From UBA2241 sp963777895 (GTDB lineage Bacteria; Actinomycetota; Thermoleophilia; UBA2241): a DNA stretch of 64,000 bases. The stretch's first letter is position 1. Every line of letters begins with the position of its first letter. The stretch lies in the NCBI GenBank assembly GCA_963777895.1, contig CAVZSF010000005.1, forward strand, positions 744,001 through 808,000. Reading direction: 5' to 3'. Shown in pieces: positions 34,628-43,512 of the stretch. Below the pieces are notes generated by a model, which saw only the letters and a program-made list of their open reading frames with translations, was not told where the DNA came from and searched no databases. Made by a program: the position numbers and the translations under genes.

Positions 34628-35815
34628 ATGAAGCCCACCCTGAGCATGAGGCCGCGTGCGCTCGGCCTGGTCTTGATCGCGGCCGCCGTCCTGGTGCTCG
34701 CGACGGCGGCCTCCCCGGCCTCCGCGGCCACCGTGACCTGCGCGCTGTCGCAGGCGTCCGTCGTCTACGGTGGCGAGGTCACGGTCTCGGGTACAGTCGA
34801 CCCCGCCGTCGAGGGCGACGCCGTAGCCATCGCCCTCGACGGCGTCGACGTGGGAGCGGTGGCGACCGACGCCGCCGGCGCCTTCAGCGCCAAGTTCGCG
34901 CCGGTCGCCGGCGGCCAGATCACGGCGCGTCTCGTCGCCGACGGCAGTGCCAGCGCGCCGGTCGCCCTGGTCGTGCGTCCGGCCGTGACCGTCTCGCGCG
35001 GCACGGCCGTCCCCTTCCTGCGCACGCGCTTTGTTCTCCAGGTGAAGCCCGCCACCTACTCCGGCGAGATCGTGGCGCGCGTCTGGCACCGGGGCCGGCG
35101 CATGGCGACCGTGAGGGGGACCTGCCGGGACGGGCGCCTCGTGCTGGCCGTCCCGCTACCGGGCATCGAATGGTTCTCGGTGCGCTTCGCCCTTGCCCCG
35201 GTCGCGGGACTCGGCGCGCGCGAGGTCACGCACAAGGTGGACGTAGGGTGGCGCCGGCTGGCCCGCGGCTCGCAGGGCCGGCGCGTCCGCGGCGTACTCA
35301 CGCGCCTCGCCGGCCTGCGCATCCGCGTGCCCGGCGTGGGCGACACCTTCACCAGCGCCGTCGGCGACGCCGTCGTCACCTTCCAGAAGGCCTACGGCCT
35401 GTCGCGCGACTACACCGTGGATTACGCCGACTGGCGCCGCCTCGAGACCGCCCAGCGCCGCAAGCCCCGCTACGCGAGTCCCGCCGTGCACATCGAGATC
35501 GACGAGACGCGCCAGATCCTCAGCGTCGTGCGGGATGGCGTCGTCGTCGGAACGGTCCCGGTGTCGACGGGCGCGACCGGCAACACACCGGAAGGCGCCT
35601 TCACCATCCTGCGCAAGAACTACATGAGCTCCACCTACGACGGCAGCGTCGCCCTGCCCCGCTTCATGACCTTCTACCGGACGATGGGCATCCACGGGTA
35701 CCCCGTCGTGCCACCGTACCCAGCGAGTCACGGGTGCGTGCGCGAGCCGCTGTGGGCGTGCGACTGGGTGTACGACCGCTCGTTCGTGGGCGAGCGCGTC
35801 TACCTCTTCTTCTAG
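34628..35815 (+). CDS. Secreted L,D-transpeptidase with peptidoglycan-binding domain
   Basis: The 395-residue product has a signal peptide (about 1-35, ending ASA), Ig-like modules (about 40-215), a peptidoglycan-binding-type segment (GSQGRRVRGVLTRLAGLRI) and a C-terminal YkuD catalytic domain. The active-site motif is complete: HGYPVVPPYPASHGCVR with catalytic Cys370. These enzymes make 3-3 cross-links or attach proteins to peptidoglycan. ATG 34628 was chosen by signal-peptide position; ATG 34646 is close. Confidence 0.92.
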   Translation: MKPTLSMRPRALGLVLIAAAVLVLATAASPASAATVTCALSQASVVYGGEVTVSGTVDPAVEGDAVAIALDGVDVGAVATDAAGAFSAKFAPVAGGQITARLVADGSASAPVALVVRPAVTVSRGTAVPFLRTRFVLQVKPATYSGEIVARVWHRGRRMATVRGTCRDGRLVLAVPLPGIEWFSVRFALAPVAGLGAREVTHKVDVGWRRLARGSQGRRVRGVLTRLAGLRIRVPGVGDTFTSAVGDAVVTFQKAYGLSRDYTVDYADWRRLETAQRRKPRYASPAVHIEIDETRQILSVVRDGVVVGTVPVSTGATGNTPEGAFTILRKNYMSSTYDGSVALPRFMTFYRTMGIHGYPVVPPYPASHGCVREPLWACDWVYDRSFVGERVYLFF

Positions 35816-35831
35816 GCGCGGGCGCCGAACA

Positions 35832-35891
35832 AAGGGCGGCGGTACTGGACGCGCCCGGACGAAGGGCGGCGATGCTGGACGCGCCCGAACG
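35832..35891. repeat. Two tandem 30-bp repeats
   Basis: Two units of 30 bp (AAGGGCGGCGGTACTGGACG... and AAGGGCGGCGATGCTGGACG...) differ at three positions; a third, divergent partial unit (CCGTGCGGCGCCGGACGCG) follows. They sit in the short gap between the convergent transpeptidase and GNAT genes. Confidence 0.8.
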
Positions 35892-35910
35892 CCGTGCGGC
35901 GCCGGACGCG

Positions 35911-36375
35911 TCAGGACTGCGGCAGGCGCTTCTCCACGACCGAGGTCCCGGGGCGGTCGTCGGCCGTCCGCGGCACGAAGCCATGGCCGGCGAAGAGATG
36001 GCGGGACGCCTCGTCGCCGGCCGTCAGGACCGCGTCGAGGCGTCCCGCCCCACGGTTCACGGCCAGGCCCTCGGCCCAGTCGAGCAACTGATGGCCGACG
36101 GCCTGCGCTTCGTACGCCGGGGCGATGCACAGGCAGCGCACCGCGAGGCCGCCGTCCTCGTCGTCCACGGCGACGTAGCCGGCGATCTCACGCGACGGCG
36201 CCTCGGCGACGTACACCTCGGCTTCGTCGAGCAGGGCGAGAAAGCGGCCGGCGTCGAAGCGCTCGGGGTGGCCCGCCTGAGCGGCTAGCGGGTGGAGGTT
36301 CTCCTCGGCAAGCAGGTACAGCATGCTGCGGTCGTCGGCGACGGCGGCGCGGATGGTGACCTTGAGGCGTGTCAT
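35911..36375 (-). CDS. GNAT-family acetyltransferase
   Basis: The 154-residue product has a GNAT core: RLKVTIRAAVADDRSMLYLLAEEN (strand and helix 1), VRCLCIAPAYEAQAVGHQLLDWAE with the acetyl-CoA-binding region, and RHLFAGHGFVPR. The loop EAQAVGHQ departs from the usual Q/RxxGxG/A. ATG 36375 has GGAGGG; the substrate is unknown. Confidence 0.8.
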   Translation of the reverse strand: MTRLKVTIRAAVADDRSMLYLLAEENLHPLAAQAGHPERFDAGRFLALLDEAEVYVAEAPSREIAGYVAVDDEDGGLAVRCLCIAPAYEAQAVGHQLLDWAEGLAVNRGAGRLDAVLTAGDEASRHLFAGHGFVPRTADDRPGTSVVEKRLPQS

Positions 36376-36499
36376 CGTCCCTCCTCGGCAGTCGGCGCGG
36401 AGCACGGGGCTGAGGCGTCGTCACGCATCATAACGCGGCCGTGACGGAGGGGTCAGGGCATCGACAGGACGGCTGCCGGCCCGTCGCCTACGGCGGGCG

Positions 36500-37342
36500 T
36501 CAGGCGGGGTACGAGCCGAGGACCCGCAGCCAGGGCAGCTTGCAGGCGAGGCACTTGAGCGCCTGCGCGGCCGGGCCGTCGTCGGCGCGACCCTCGAAGT
36601 CGATGAAGAAGATGTAATGACCGAGGGCCTGCTTCGACGGCCGCGACTCGACCTTCGTCAGGTTGAGGTGACGGTAGGCGAACTCCGACAGGATCAGCAG
36701 CAGGCTGCCGGGTTCGTCCTGGTCGATGCCGCAGACGATGCTGGTCTTGTAGGTCGCCTCGACTTCTTCCGCCGTCTCGCGCGAGAGGAAGACGAAGCGC
36801 GTCCTGTTCTCGACGGAGTCCTCGATGTCGTCGCGCACCACGGCGCACTCGTACATCTCGGCGGCGAGCCGCGTGCCGATCGCGGCCCAGGGCCGGTCGA
36901 CGCGGCTCACCGTGCGCACCGCGTCGGCGGTCGAGTTGGCCGCCTCGTGCTCGACGTTCGGCAGGTGCTCGGTGAGGAAGCTGCGGCACTGCCCGTAGGC
37001 GTGCGGATGGCTGATCACCTTGGTGATCTTGTCGAGCTCCAGCGGGCCGCGGGCGATGAGCTGATGCCGGACCGGGTGGACGATCTCGCGCACGATGCGC
37101 AGGTCTTCGAAGCCCCAGGCGAGGAGGTCGAGGGTGACCGCGACGGAACCTTCGAGCGAGTTCTCGATCGGCACCAGCCCGAGGCGGGCCTCGCCGCGCT
37201 GCACCGCCAGCAGGACCTCGCGGATCGAGGGATAGGGGTACGGATGGAGGTCCGCGGCCGGCAGGTTCGCAAGGAGGGCTTCTTCGGTGAAGGTGCCCTC
37301 CGGACCGAGGAAGGCGACTCTGCCGGTCTGGGGTTCGCTCAT
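36500..37342 (-). CDS. pheA: Prephenate dehydratase
   Basis: The 280-residue enzyme converts prephenate to phenylpyruvate in phenylalanine synthesis. The N-terminus starts VAFLGPEGTFTEEAL. The catalytic block ENRTRFVFL and the C-terminal ACT domain, with ESRPS (regulatory phenylalanine site) and GHYIFFIDFEG, are intact. It stands alone, without chorismate mutase. ATG 37342 gives the canonical start. It lies 13 bp downstream of the DUF4446 gene and may share its transcript. Confidence 0.97.
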   Translation of the reverse strand: MSEPQTGRVAFLGPEGTFTEEALLANLPAADLHPYPYPSIREVLLAVQRGEARLGLVPIENSLEGSVAVTLDLLAWGFEDLRIVREIVHPVRHQLIARGPLELDKITKVISHPHAYGQCRSFLTEHLPNVEHEAANSTADAVRTVSRVDRPWAAIGTRLAAEMYECAVVRDDIEDSVENRTRFVFLSRETAEEVEATYKTSIVCGIDQDEPGSLLLILSEFAYRHLNLTKVESRPSKQALGHYIFFIDFEGRADDGPAAQALKCLACKLPWLRVLGSYPA

Positions 37343-37355
37343 GAGGTCCTTTCGC

Positions 37356-37886
37356 TCAGGCGCCGGCCCGGCCGGACGTCTCGTCCGGCCGGGCCGGCGC
37401 CAGCGGCTCGGGTACGGCCAGTGCAACCGCCTGCCGCTCCTCCGGCGAGAGGTCGCGGTCGGACACGCCGCGGTCGAGATGCTTCACGTACAGGCGGGCG
37501 AAGTCGCGCGCGGCGATCGTGCTGATCACGATGCCGGACCGGTACTTGTCGAGCAGCGCGATGGACGCGCTCTGCTCGCCGCCCGCCTCACGGAAGGCGT
37601 CGTAGCGCACGATCGCGCGGTTCGTGAGGGCCTCGTCGAGATGCTGCTTGTGGACGCCGAGCTGGCCGGTGAGGATCTCGACCGCTTCGCGGAGGTTGCG
37701 CACGCGCTCGTCGAGCGCCTGCACATGCGTCACGATGTCGCGCTCCTCGTTGCCGAGGATGACCTGCTGGGCGCGCCTCAGCTTGCGCACGGCGCGCCAC
37801 TGCAGGAGCAGGAGCACGGCCAGCACGAGCGCGACGGCCAGGGCCGCCGCCGCGAGATAAGGGGCGATGTCCTCCAGAGCCTGCAC
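37356..37886 (-). CDS. DUF4446-family membrane protein
   Basis: The 176-residue product has one N-terminal helix (about 10-30), a coiled-coil (RAVRKLRRAQQVILGNEERD, continuing to about 75) and a compact end RYDAFREAGGEQSASIALLD matching DUF4446, a conserved family of unknown function. GTG 37886 lies 6 bp after the stop of the upstream gene, so the two are cotranscribed, with pheA following. Confidence 0.85.
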   Translation of the reverse strand: MQALEDIAPYLAAAALAVALVLAVLLLLQWRAVRKLRRAQQVILGNEERDIVTHVQALDERVRNLREAVEILTGQLGVHKQHLDEALTNRAIVRYDAFREAGGEQSASIALLDKYRSGIVISTIAARDFARLYVKHLDRGVSDRDLSPEERQAVALAVPEPLAPARPDETSGRAGA

Positions 37887-37892
37887 GAGCCG

Positions 37893-38975
37893 CTACTTCA
37901 GTTGCAGGAGGAACTGGTAGGTGGCGCTGTTGTTCTCGAGAACGCGTTCCTCGGGCACCGGACCGGCCTTGACCTTCAGGGTGCTGGTCTTGATCAGCGC
38001 GCTGTTCGGGATGACGAAGCCCTGCACCTCGACGGTCGCCTTCTGGCCGGCGGCGATGGAGGCGATGGTGCCTGTCTCGGTCAGCGGCTTGTCGCCACCC
38101 GGGAGCTGCAGGGTGACCTCGACGGGCACGTCGCGCTCCTCCACGTTCCCCTGGTTCTCGACCGTCACTCTAAAGGACAGGTCCGGGGAGGCCGGGACGG
38201 TGACGCTCTTGTCCCGTACAAGGTCGGTCTCGGACGGGAGCACGGTGACGCCGGCGAGCGCGACGCCGTGGATGCCCGCCGTCTTGGATGACGTCTGCAG
38301 CCGGTCCAGCATCGACTGGACGCTGTCCTTGTCGAGCAGGTCCGCTGTGAGGTACCACGTCGAGCCGGGCACGTTCACGCCCTCGACGCCGTCGTCCTTC
38401 ATGGCGTTGCGCGCCTGGGTGTAGAAGCGCGACTGATAGTAGGCGTCGGGGCCCGTGAAGTACCCCTCGAGCGAGGCGATCGATGCCGCCTTCACCTGCT
38501 TCTTCTGGTTCAGGGCGGCCGCTATCGCCTTGCGGAAGAGCTCGAAGCCGCGGGTGCGGACCTCCATTCCCTCGGTGAGCACGGCGGACTGGCCGTCGAG
38601 GGTGCCGGGGTGGTCGAGCCGGCCGACCCGCGTGGCGATCTCCTCCTGCTGGGTGACGAGGCCCTGCACCTGCGTCTTGAGCTCGTTGTGGTCGTACTTG
38701 GTCGGGTCGGCGACGATCTTCTCGAGGTTCTTGCCGAGCGCGTTGGAGTCGTCGATGGCCGTCGCTACGGCCTCCAGGTAGCTGCGGTACGCGTCCTCTT
38801 TGCGATTCTGCTGGCAGCTGCGGATCCAGAAGACCAGCAGGACGAGGATGACGAAGATGACGGCGATGCCGATGACGAGGCGCAGGATCTGATTGCGGCG
38901 GCGGTTGGTACGGCGGCGAGGTGGCGGCGGCGTGGCGGGGATCTGCCCGGTCGCTTCGTCGTCGAAGAAGTCCAC
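37893..38975 (-). CDS. Membrane-anchored protein with CARDB-like extracytoplasmic domain
   Basis: The 360-residue product has a short basic head (PPPPRRRTNRRRNQ), one helix (about 33-52), a helical coiled-coil domain (about 60-200) and a beta-rich C-terminus with SFRVTVENQGNVEERDVPV, like CARDB or Ig modules. The function is unknown; the location beside DUF4446 suggests an envelope role. GTG 38975 has GGGGGGTCG upstream. Confidence 0.7.
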   Translation of the reverse strand: MDFFDDEATGQIPATPPPPRRRTNRRRNQILRLVIGIAVIFVILVLLVFWIRSCQQNRKEDAYRSYLEAVATAIDDSNALGKNLEKIVADPTKYDHNELKTQVQGLVTQQEEIATRVGRLDHPGTLDGQSAVLTEGMEVRTRGFELFRKAIAAALNQKKQVKAASIASLEGYFTGPDAYYQSRFYTQARNAMKDDGVEGVNVPGSTWYLTADLLDKDSVQSMLDRLQTSSKTAGIHGVALAGVTVLPSETDLVRDKSVTVPASPDLSFRVTVENQGNVEERDVPVEVTLQLPGGDKPLTETGTIASIAAGQKATVEVQGFVIPNSALIKTSTLKVKAGPVPEERVLENNSATYQFLLQLK

Positions 38976-39004
38976 TCAGCGACCCCCCTCGCAGAGTCAG
39001 ATGG

Positions 39005-39088
39005 TGGGCGAGGCGGGACTTGAACCCGCATGCACATAAGTGCACTAGGTCCTGAACCTAGCGCGTCTGCCAATTCCGCCACTCGCCC
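39005..39088 (-). tRNA. tRNA-Leu(CAG)
   Basis: An 84-nt class II tRNA on the minus strand: acceptor GGGCGAG/CTCGCCC, anticodon loop TTCAGGA (anticodon CAG), a variable arm GTGCACTTATGTGCA and encoded CCA. A TACAAT box (39110-39115, minus strand) is a likely -10. A tRNA-Leu lies next to the fhaA end of the kinase cluster in mycobacteria too, as I recall. Confidence 0.96.
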
Positions 39089-39181
39089 TGCGGCTCGTAC
39101 AGGGATTGGATTGTACCATAACGAATAGGGTCGGAAGGGGCCTGACGACGACCCCGAAAACGCCTGCGAGAGCCGCCTTTC

Positions 39182-40885
39182 GTGCCTGCCGCCGCCTACA
39201 CCGCCACACCCCTGAACCTCGCCTGGCGCGAGCGCTACGACGTGGTCGGGCGCCTCGGCAGCGGCGGCTTCGCCGACGTCTACGAGGCGGTCGACCTGCA
39301 GCTCGGCGAGCGCGTGGCGCTGAAGGTGATCCGCGAGGGCCGCGGCATGGCGGGACGCGTGCTTCGCGAGGTCGAGGCGGCGGCCTCCCTGAGCCACCCG
39401 AACATCGTCGCCCTCTACGACTACTTCGGGGACGGCGAGCGGACCTTCCTGGTGTGGGAGCTCGTGGACGGGCGCCAGCTCTCGGACGTGGCCGACGACC
39501 TGCGTGACGCCGACGTGGTCGCGCTGGGCGTCGAGCTGCTCGAAGCGCTGGCGCACGCCCACACCCAGGGCATCGTGCACCGTGACATCAAGCCCCAGAA
39601 CGTGATGCTCGACGCCGAGGGGCACGTCAAGGTGATGGACTTCGGCATCGCCCGGATGTTCGACACCGACTCCCTCACAGGAGAAGGCGACATCCTCGGC
39701 ACGGTGGCCTACATGTCGCCGGAGCAGGCCGCCGGCCGCCGTGTCGGCCCGCAGAGCGACGTCTACTCGGCCGGCGTGGTGCTCTACGAGCTCCTCGCCG
39801 GCCGGAACCCGCTGCGCGGCGCCACGGCGGCCGAGACGCTCTCCAACGTCGTCGACCACCGGCTGCCGCCGCTTGCCGAGCTGCGTCCGGACCTGCCGGC
39901 CGCGCTCACGACGCTCATCGACGACGCCTGTGCCGAGCAGGCCGGCCGGCGACCCGCCCCGCTCGACCTCGCCGACGCTCTGGCCGCGTTGCTCGAGGAC
40001 GGCGTCGTCGGCGAGAGCGCGCTGCGGCGCGCGCAGCGGCTCGTCCGGCCGCTGACGCGCGCCGGCGTTGTGGCCGAACGCGCCGGCGGCAGCGTGCTCG
40101 CCGCGGTGACGGCCGGCGCAATGCTTGCGCGCCTGCCGGCCTATCCGGCCGGCTGGCAGCTTCCCCTGGTCGCGCTCACCGTGGCGGTCTGGGCCGTCGC
40201 TCCTCCGGCCGGCCTCGCCTGGCTGCTCGCCTTGCTCGTCTTCCCGCTGTTCAACGTCTCCTTCAGCGTCGGGGCCGCGTACCTGGCGTTCGCGGTTGTG
40301 CTCTTCCTGGCTGCACGCGGCCGGCCGATCTCGGCCGTCTGGCCTGTGCTCGCGCTGCTGCTCGCTCCGCTCTACCTGACGCTGCTGGCGCCGGCGGGGG
40401 CGGCCGTGCTGGGCCGCATCCGCGGCCCGCTCACGGCCGCCTGGGCCGGCTTCGCGACGGTCGTCTACCTCATGCTCGTACGCGCGCCGAGGGGCCCGCT
40501 CAGCGGGTACCATCCGCGCACCCGCCTCGCCGATCACCTGGCCGGCGCGGCTCATCCCTTCGCCGTCGCCGGCCAGACCCTCGAGACGCTGGTCAGCGGC
40601 CCTGCCCTGCTGCAGGCGGTGCTGTGGGCCGGGTTGGCCTTCGCCATGTGGCTGGCCTTGCGCTCGGGCAGCCTCGAGGTGCGTCTCTGGCTCTGGGCGG
40701 GCGCCTTCGCGGCCGTGTTCGTCGCTTGCCGCGTGGTGCCCGTGCTGGTCTGGGGGTACACAGCTCCCGTGGAGCCGCTGCTGCTGCACGTGGCGCTCGC
40801 GGCCGGCGTGATACTCTTGCCGCTGCTCCTCTGGACCCCCCTCTCCCCGGAGGCACCCGGCGATGAGCATGCTGAAGTCGATTGA
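39182..40885 (+). CDS. Ser/Thr protein kinase with polytopic membrane domain
   Basis: The 567-residue product has an N-terminal Hanks-type kinase domain (about 19-275): GSGGFADVY loop, ALKVI lysine, HRDIKPQN catalytic loop, DFGIA and SPEQ. All catalytic residues are present. The C-terminal half has about eight to nine hydrophobic helices, unlike the single-helix PASTA kinases. GTG 39182 is used. It overlaps fhaA by 23 bp and starts a cell-wall cluster. Membrane-embedded kinases of this shape presumably sense lipid or membrane state. Confidence 0.85.
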   Translation: MPAAAYTATPLNLAWRERYDVVGRLGSGGFADVYEAVDLQLGERVALKVIREGRGMAGRVLREVEAAASLSHPNIVALYDYFGDGERTFLVWELVDGRQLSDVADDLRDADVVALGVELLEALAHAHTQGIVHRDIKPQNVMLDAEGHVKVMDFGIARMFDTDSLTGEGDILGTVAYMSPEQAAGRRVGPQSDVYSAGVVLYELLAGRNPLRGATAAETLSNVVDHRLPPLAELRPDLPAALTTLIDDACAEQAGRRPAPLDLADALAALLEDGVVGESALRRAQRLVRPLTRAGVVAERAGGSVLAAVTAGAMLARLPAYPAGWQLPLVALTVAVWAVAPPAGLAWLLALLVFPLFNVSFSVGAAYLAFAVVLFLAARGRPISAVWPVLALLLAPLYLTLLAPAGAAVLGRIRGPLTAAWAGFATVVYLMLVRAPRGPLSGYHPRTRLADHLAGAAHPFAVAGQTLETLVSGPALLQAVLWAGLAFAMWLALRSGSLEVRLWLWAGAFAAVFVACRVVPVLVWGYTAPVEPLLLHVALAAGVILLPLLLWTPLSPEAPGDEHAEVD

Positions 40886-41661
40886 AGACAAGCTCGAAGG
40901 ACTCGTCGAAGGGTTGTTCGGCCGCACCTTCAAGGCGAGCGTCCAGCCTGTCGAGCTGGCCCACAAGCTGGCCAAGGAGATGGGCGACCACAAGACGCTC
41001 GGCGTCTCCCACGTCTACGTGCCCAACGAGTTCGACATCTACCTTGGCGCTGACGACTACGAGAAGCTTACGGCGCTGGGCGACTCGCTCAAGGCCGAGC
41101 TCTCGAACTACCTGACGGCGTTCGCGCGCCGCGAGGGCTGGATGCTCGTCTCCGAGCCCCGCATCGGGTTGCAGCGCGACGACGACCTGCGCGTGGGCGA
41201 GTTCGGCATCGCCACCCGCACCGTGACGGCGCCGCCGCGCGAAGCTGAGGCGGCCGGCGGGGAGGCTGCCGCGCCTCCTCCCGTTCCGTCCGCCGTCCCT
41301 CCCGTCGTCGGGCCCGGCGCTGGCCCAGACCGTGCTGTACGACAAGCCGCCCGCGGCCGCGCCGCCTGTTGCTCCGGCTGCCGTGCGCTACGTGCTGCGC
41401 GGGCCCGGCGTCGACGCCGAGCTGGACGAGGGCACCCTCGTGATCGGCCGCAGCCGCCGCTGCGGCATCGTGCTCACCGACCCCAACATCTCGCGTCAGC
41501 ACGCCGAGCTTCGTCTGCAGAGCGGGTCGATCGTGCTTCGCGACCTGGGCTCGACGAACGGCACTCGCCTCAACGGGCGCGCCGTGCGCGAGACGGCCGT
41601 ACGGCCGGGCGACCGCATCGAGCTGGGCACGACCGTGCTGCGCCTCGAGAGGCTGGGGTGA
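40863..41661 (+). CDS. fhaA: FhaA: DUF3662 and FHA domain protein, one frameshift
   Basis: The DUF3662 domain (residues 1-125; LKSIEDKLEGLVEGLFGR) is followed by a Pro/Ala-rich linker and an FHA domain that binds phosphothreonine (VIGRSRRCGIVLTDPNISRQHAEL, DLGSTNGTRLNG). The frame shifts near 41310 in the linker after PVVGPG, so the FHA domain is read in another frame; the overall design is standard. In mycobacteria FhaA regulates peptidoglycan synthesis under PknB. It overlaps the membrane kinase gene. Confidence 0.88.
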
Positions 41662-41742
41662 CGGACGCGGTGACGGCGCGCCTCGAGGGCCGCCGGGGTC
41701 GTCCGTCGCGAGCCGAAGCCCCCTCGCGCGCGGGGTGATGTG

Positions 41743-42285
41743 ATGATCGACATCGTGCTGCTCGTCCTCAAGGTCATCATCCTTGTCCTGCTCTACCTCT
41801 TTATCTGGCAGGTCGTGAAGGGCGCGTCGCGGGACGTGGTCGGGGCCGCGCAGACGGCCGCCCCGCCCGATGTGCCCCTACCCGAGGGGACGCCTCCCGT
41901 GGCCGCGGCCACGCCGGCGGAACGCCGGCAGCGCCGCGACGATCGGGCCACCGAGCGCACGGAGAGCGGCCAGGTCATGGACCTGACCCAGCACATCCAG
42001 CCGCGCCTCGTCGTCGAGTCGAGCCCAATCGTGCCGGCCGGAGTGATCTTCCCGCTCGAGGGGTGGATCACGGTCGGGCGCGCCGCGACCAGCGACATCG
42101 TGCTGGACGAGCCGTTCGTCTCCAGCACCCACGCCCGCCTCATGCCGGTTGGGCAGTTCTACGAGGTCGAGGATCTGGGAAGCACCAACGGTACGTACGT
42201 GAACGAGAAGGAAGTGACGCAGGCTCAGCTCAAGCTCGACGCCCGCCTGCGGATCGGCGAGACCGTCTTCCGCTACGAGGAGTGA
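41743..42285 (+). CDS. fhaB: FhaB: membrane-anchored FHA-domain protein
   Basis: The 180-residue product has one helix near the start (VLLVLKVIILVLLYLFIWQ), a linker and a C-terminal FHA domain (ITVGRAATSDIVLDEPFVSS, LGSTNGTYVN). GGGGTGA precedes ATG 41743. In actinobacteria FhaB sits beside the phosphatase and FtsW/RodA genes as here, and recruits phosphorylated cell-wall proteins. Confidence 0.92.
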   Translation: MIDIVLLVLKVIILVLLYLFIWQVVKGASRDVVGAAQTAAPPDVPLPEGTPPVAAATPAERRQRRDDRATERTESGQVMDLTQHIQPRLVVESSPIVPAGVIFPLEGWITVGRAATSDIVLDEPFVSSTHARLMPVGQFYEVEDLGSTNGTYVNEKEVTQAQLKLDARLRIGETVFRYEE

Positions 42286-42292
42286 TGTCCCG

Positions 42293-43512
42293 GTGACGCT
42301 CGTCACCCGGCACGCCGCGCTGTCGGACATCGGCCTGCACCGCGGCACCAACGAGGACGCCTACGTCGTCGCGCCGCCCCTGTTCGCCGTCTGCGACGGC
42401 ATGGGCGGCGCCCAGGCCGGTGAGATCGCCTCCGGCCTGGCGGCCGAGACGCTGGCCGACGAGTGGCGGCGCGGGCGCACGCTGCGCGCCGCCGCCGCGG
42501 CCGCCAACACGGCCGTGTTCGCGCGCGCCAACGACCACCTCGAAGAGACGGGGATGGGCACGACGCTGACGGCCTTCGTCCTCGACGGCGCCGTCGGCCG
42601 CTTTGCTCACATCGGCGACAGCCGCGCCTACCGGCTGCGCGGGGCGCGGCTGGAGCTGCTCAGCGACGACCATTCGCTCGTCGGCGAGATGGTCCGCGAG
42701 GGCAAGCTCACGTGGGAGCAGGCCGCGGTGCATCCGCACCGCAGCGTGCTCAGCCGCGTCCTCGGCACGGAGCCGGTCGCCAAGATCGACGAGTTCGAGG
42801 CCGAGCTCGAGCCCGGCGACGTGCTGCTGTTGTGCAGCGACGGCCTCAGCGGGATGGTGGCCGAGGACGAGATCCGCGACGCGCTCGGCGACCCCGATCC
42901 GGAGGCCGCCGCGCGTCGCCTGATCGAGGCGGCCAAGGCGGGCGGCGGCCACGACAACATCACAGCCGTCGTGATCCGCCTCGACGAAGCCCCGGGCGAC
43001 GCCGCTGCACTGGACGAGCTCGCCGAGGAGACGGAGCGCATCGAGTCCGGCGCCTCGGGCGCCCCTGCCGCCGACGAAGCGACGGCCCCCGGCGAGCCGG
43101 CCGAGCAGCTCAGCCTCGACGGAGGATGCCGGCGACCAGCCGGCGCTCGCGCCCGGCGAGCAGGCGCGGCTCGACCTGATGGCGCGCGGCGAGGCCGGCC
43201 GCGCGGCCGGCACGCGCCCCGCGCCGCCTCGTCTGGGCGGTCGCCGTGCTGGCCGTCGTCGTCGCCCTCGGCGTGGCCGGGGTGGTCGTCGTGAACACCT
43301 GCTACTTCATCGGCAACGACGACGGCGTGCTCGCCGTCTACAGCGGGCTGCCTGTCTCGGTGGGGCCGGTCGATCTGTACGCCGTCGCGTACGGCAGCTC
43401 AAAGATGTACTCCTCGCTCGACGCGGAACAGCGTGGCCTGGTCGACGCGCGCCGGGTGCAGACCGAGGACGGCGCCATGAGGCTGGCCGACAAGCTCGGC
43501 ATGTGGCCGTGA
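42293..43512 (+). CDS. pstP: PP2C-family Ser/Thr phosphatase (PstP type), two frameshifts
   Basis: The metal-dependent phosphatase counteracts PknB-type kinases. Motifs are intact: SDIGLHRGTNED, FAVCDGMGGAQAG, GDSRAYR, LLLCSDGLSGMV and GGHDNITAVV. The C-terminal part is a hydrophilic linker, a transmembrane helix (VALGVAGVVVVNTCYFIG) and a short outer domain. Frame changes occur near 43125 and near 43229; each resumes plausible sequence. GTG 42293 follows GAGGAG. The stop overlaps the GTG of the next gene. Confidence 0.9.
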
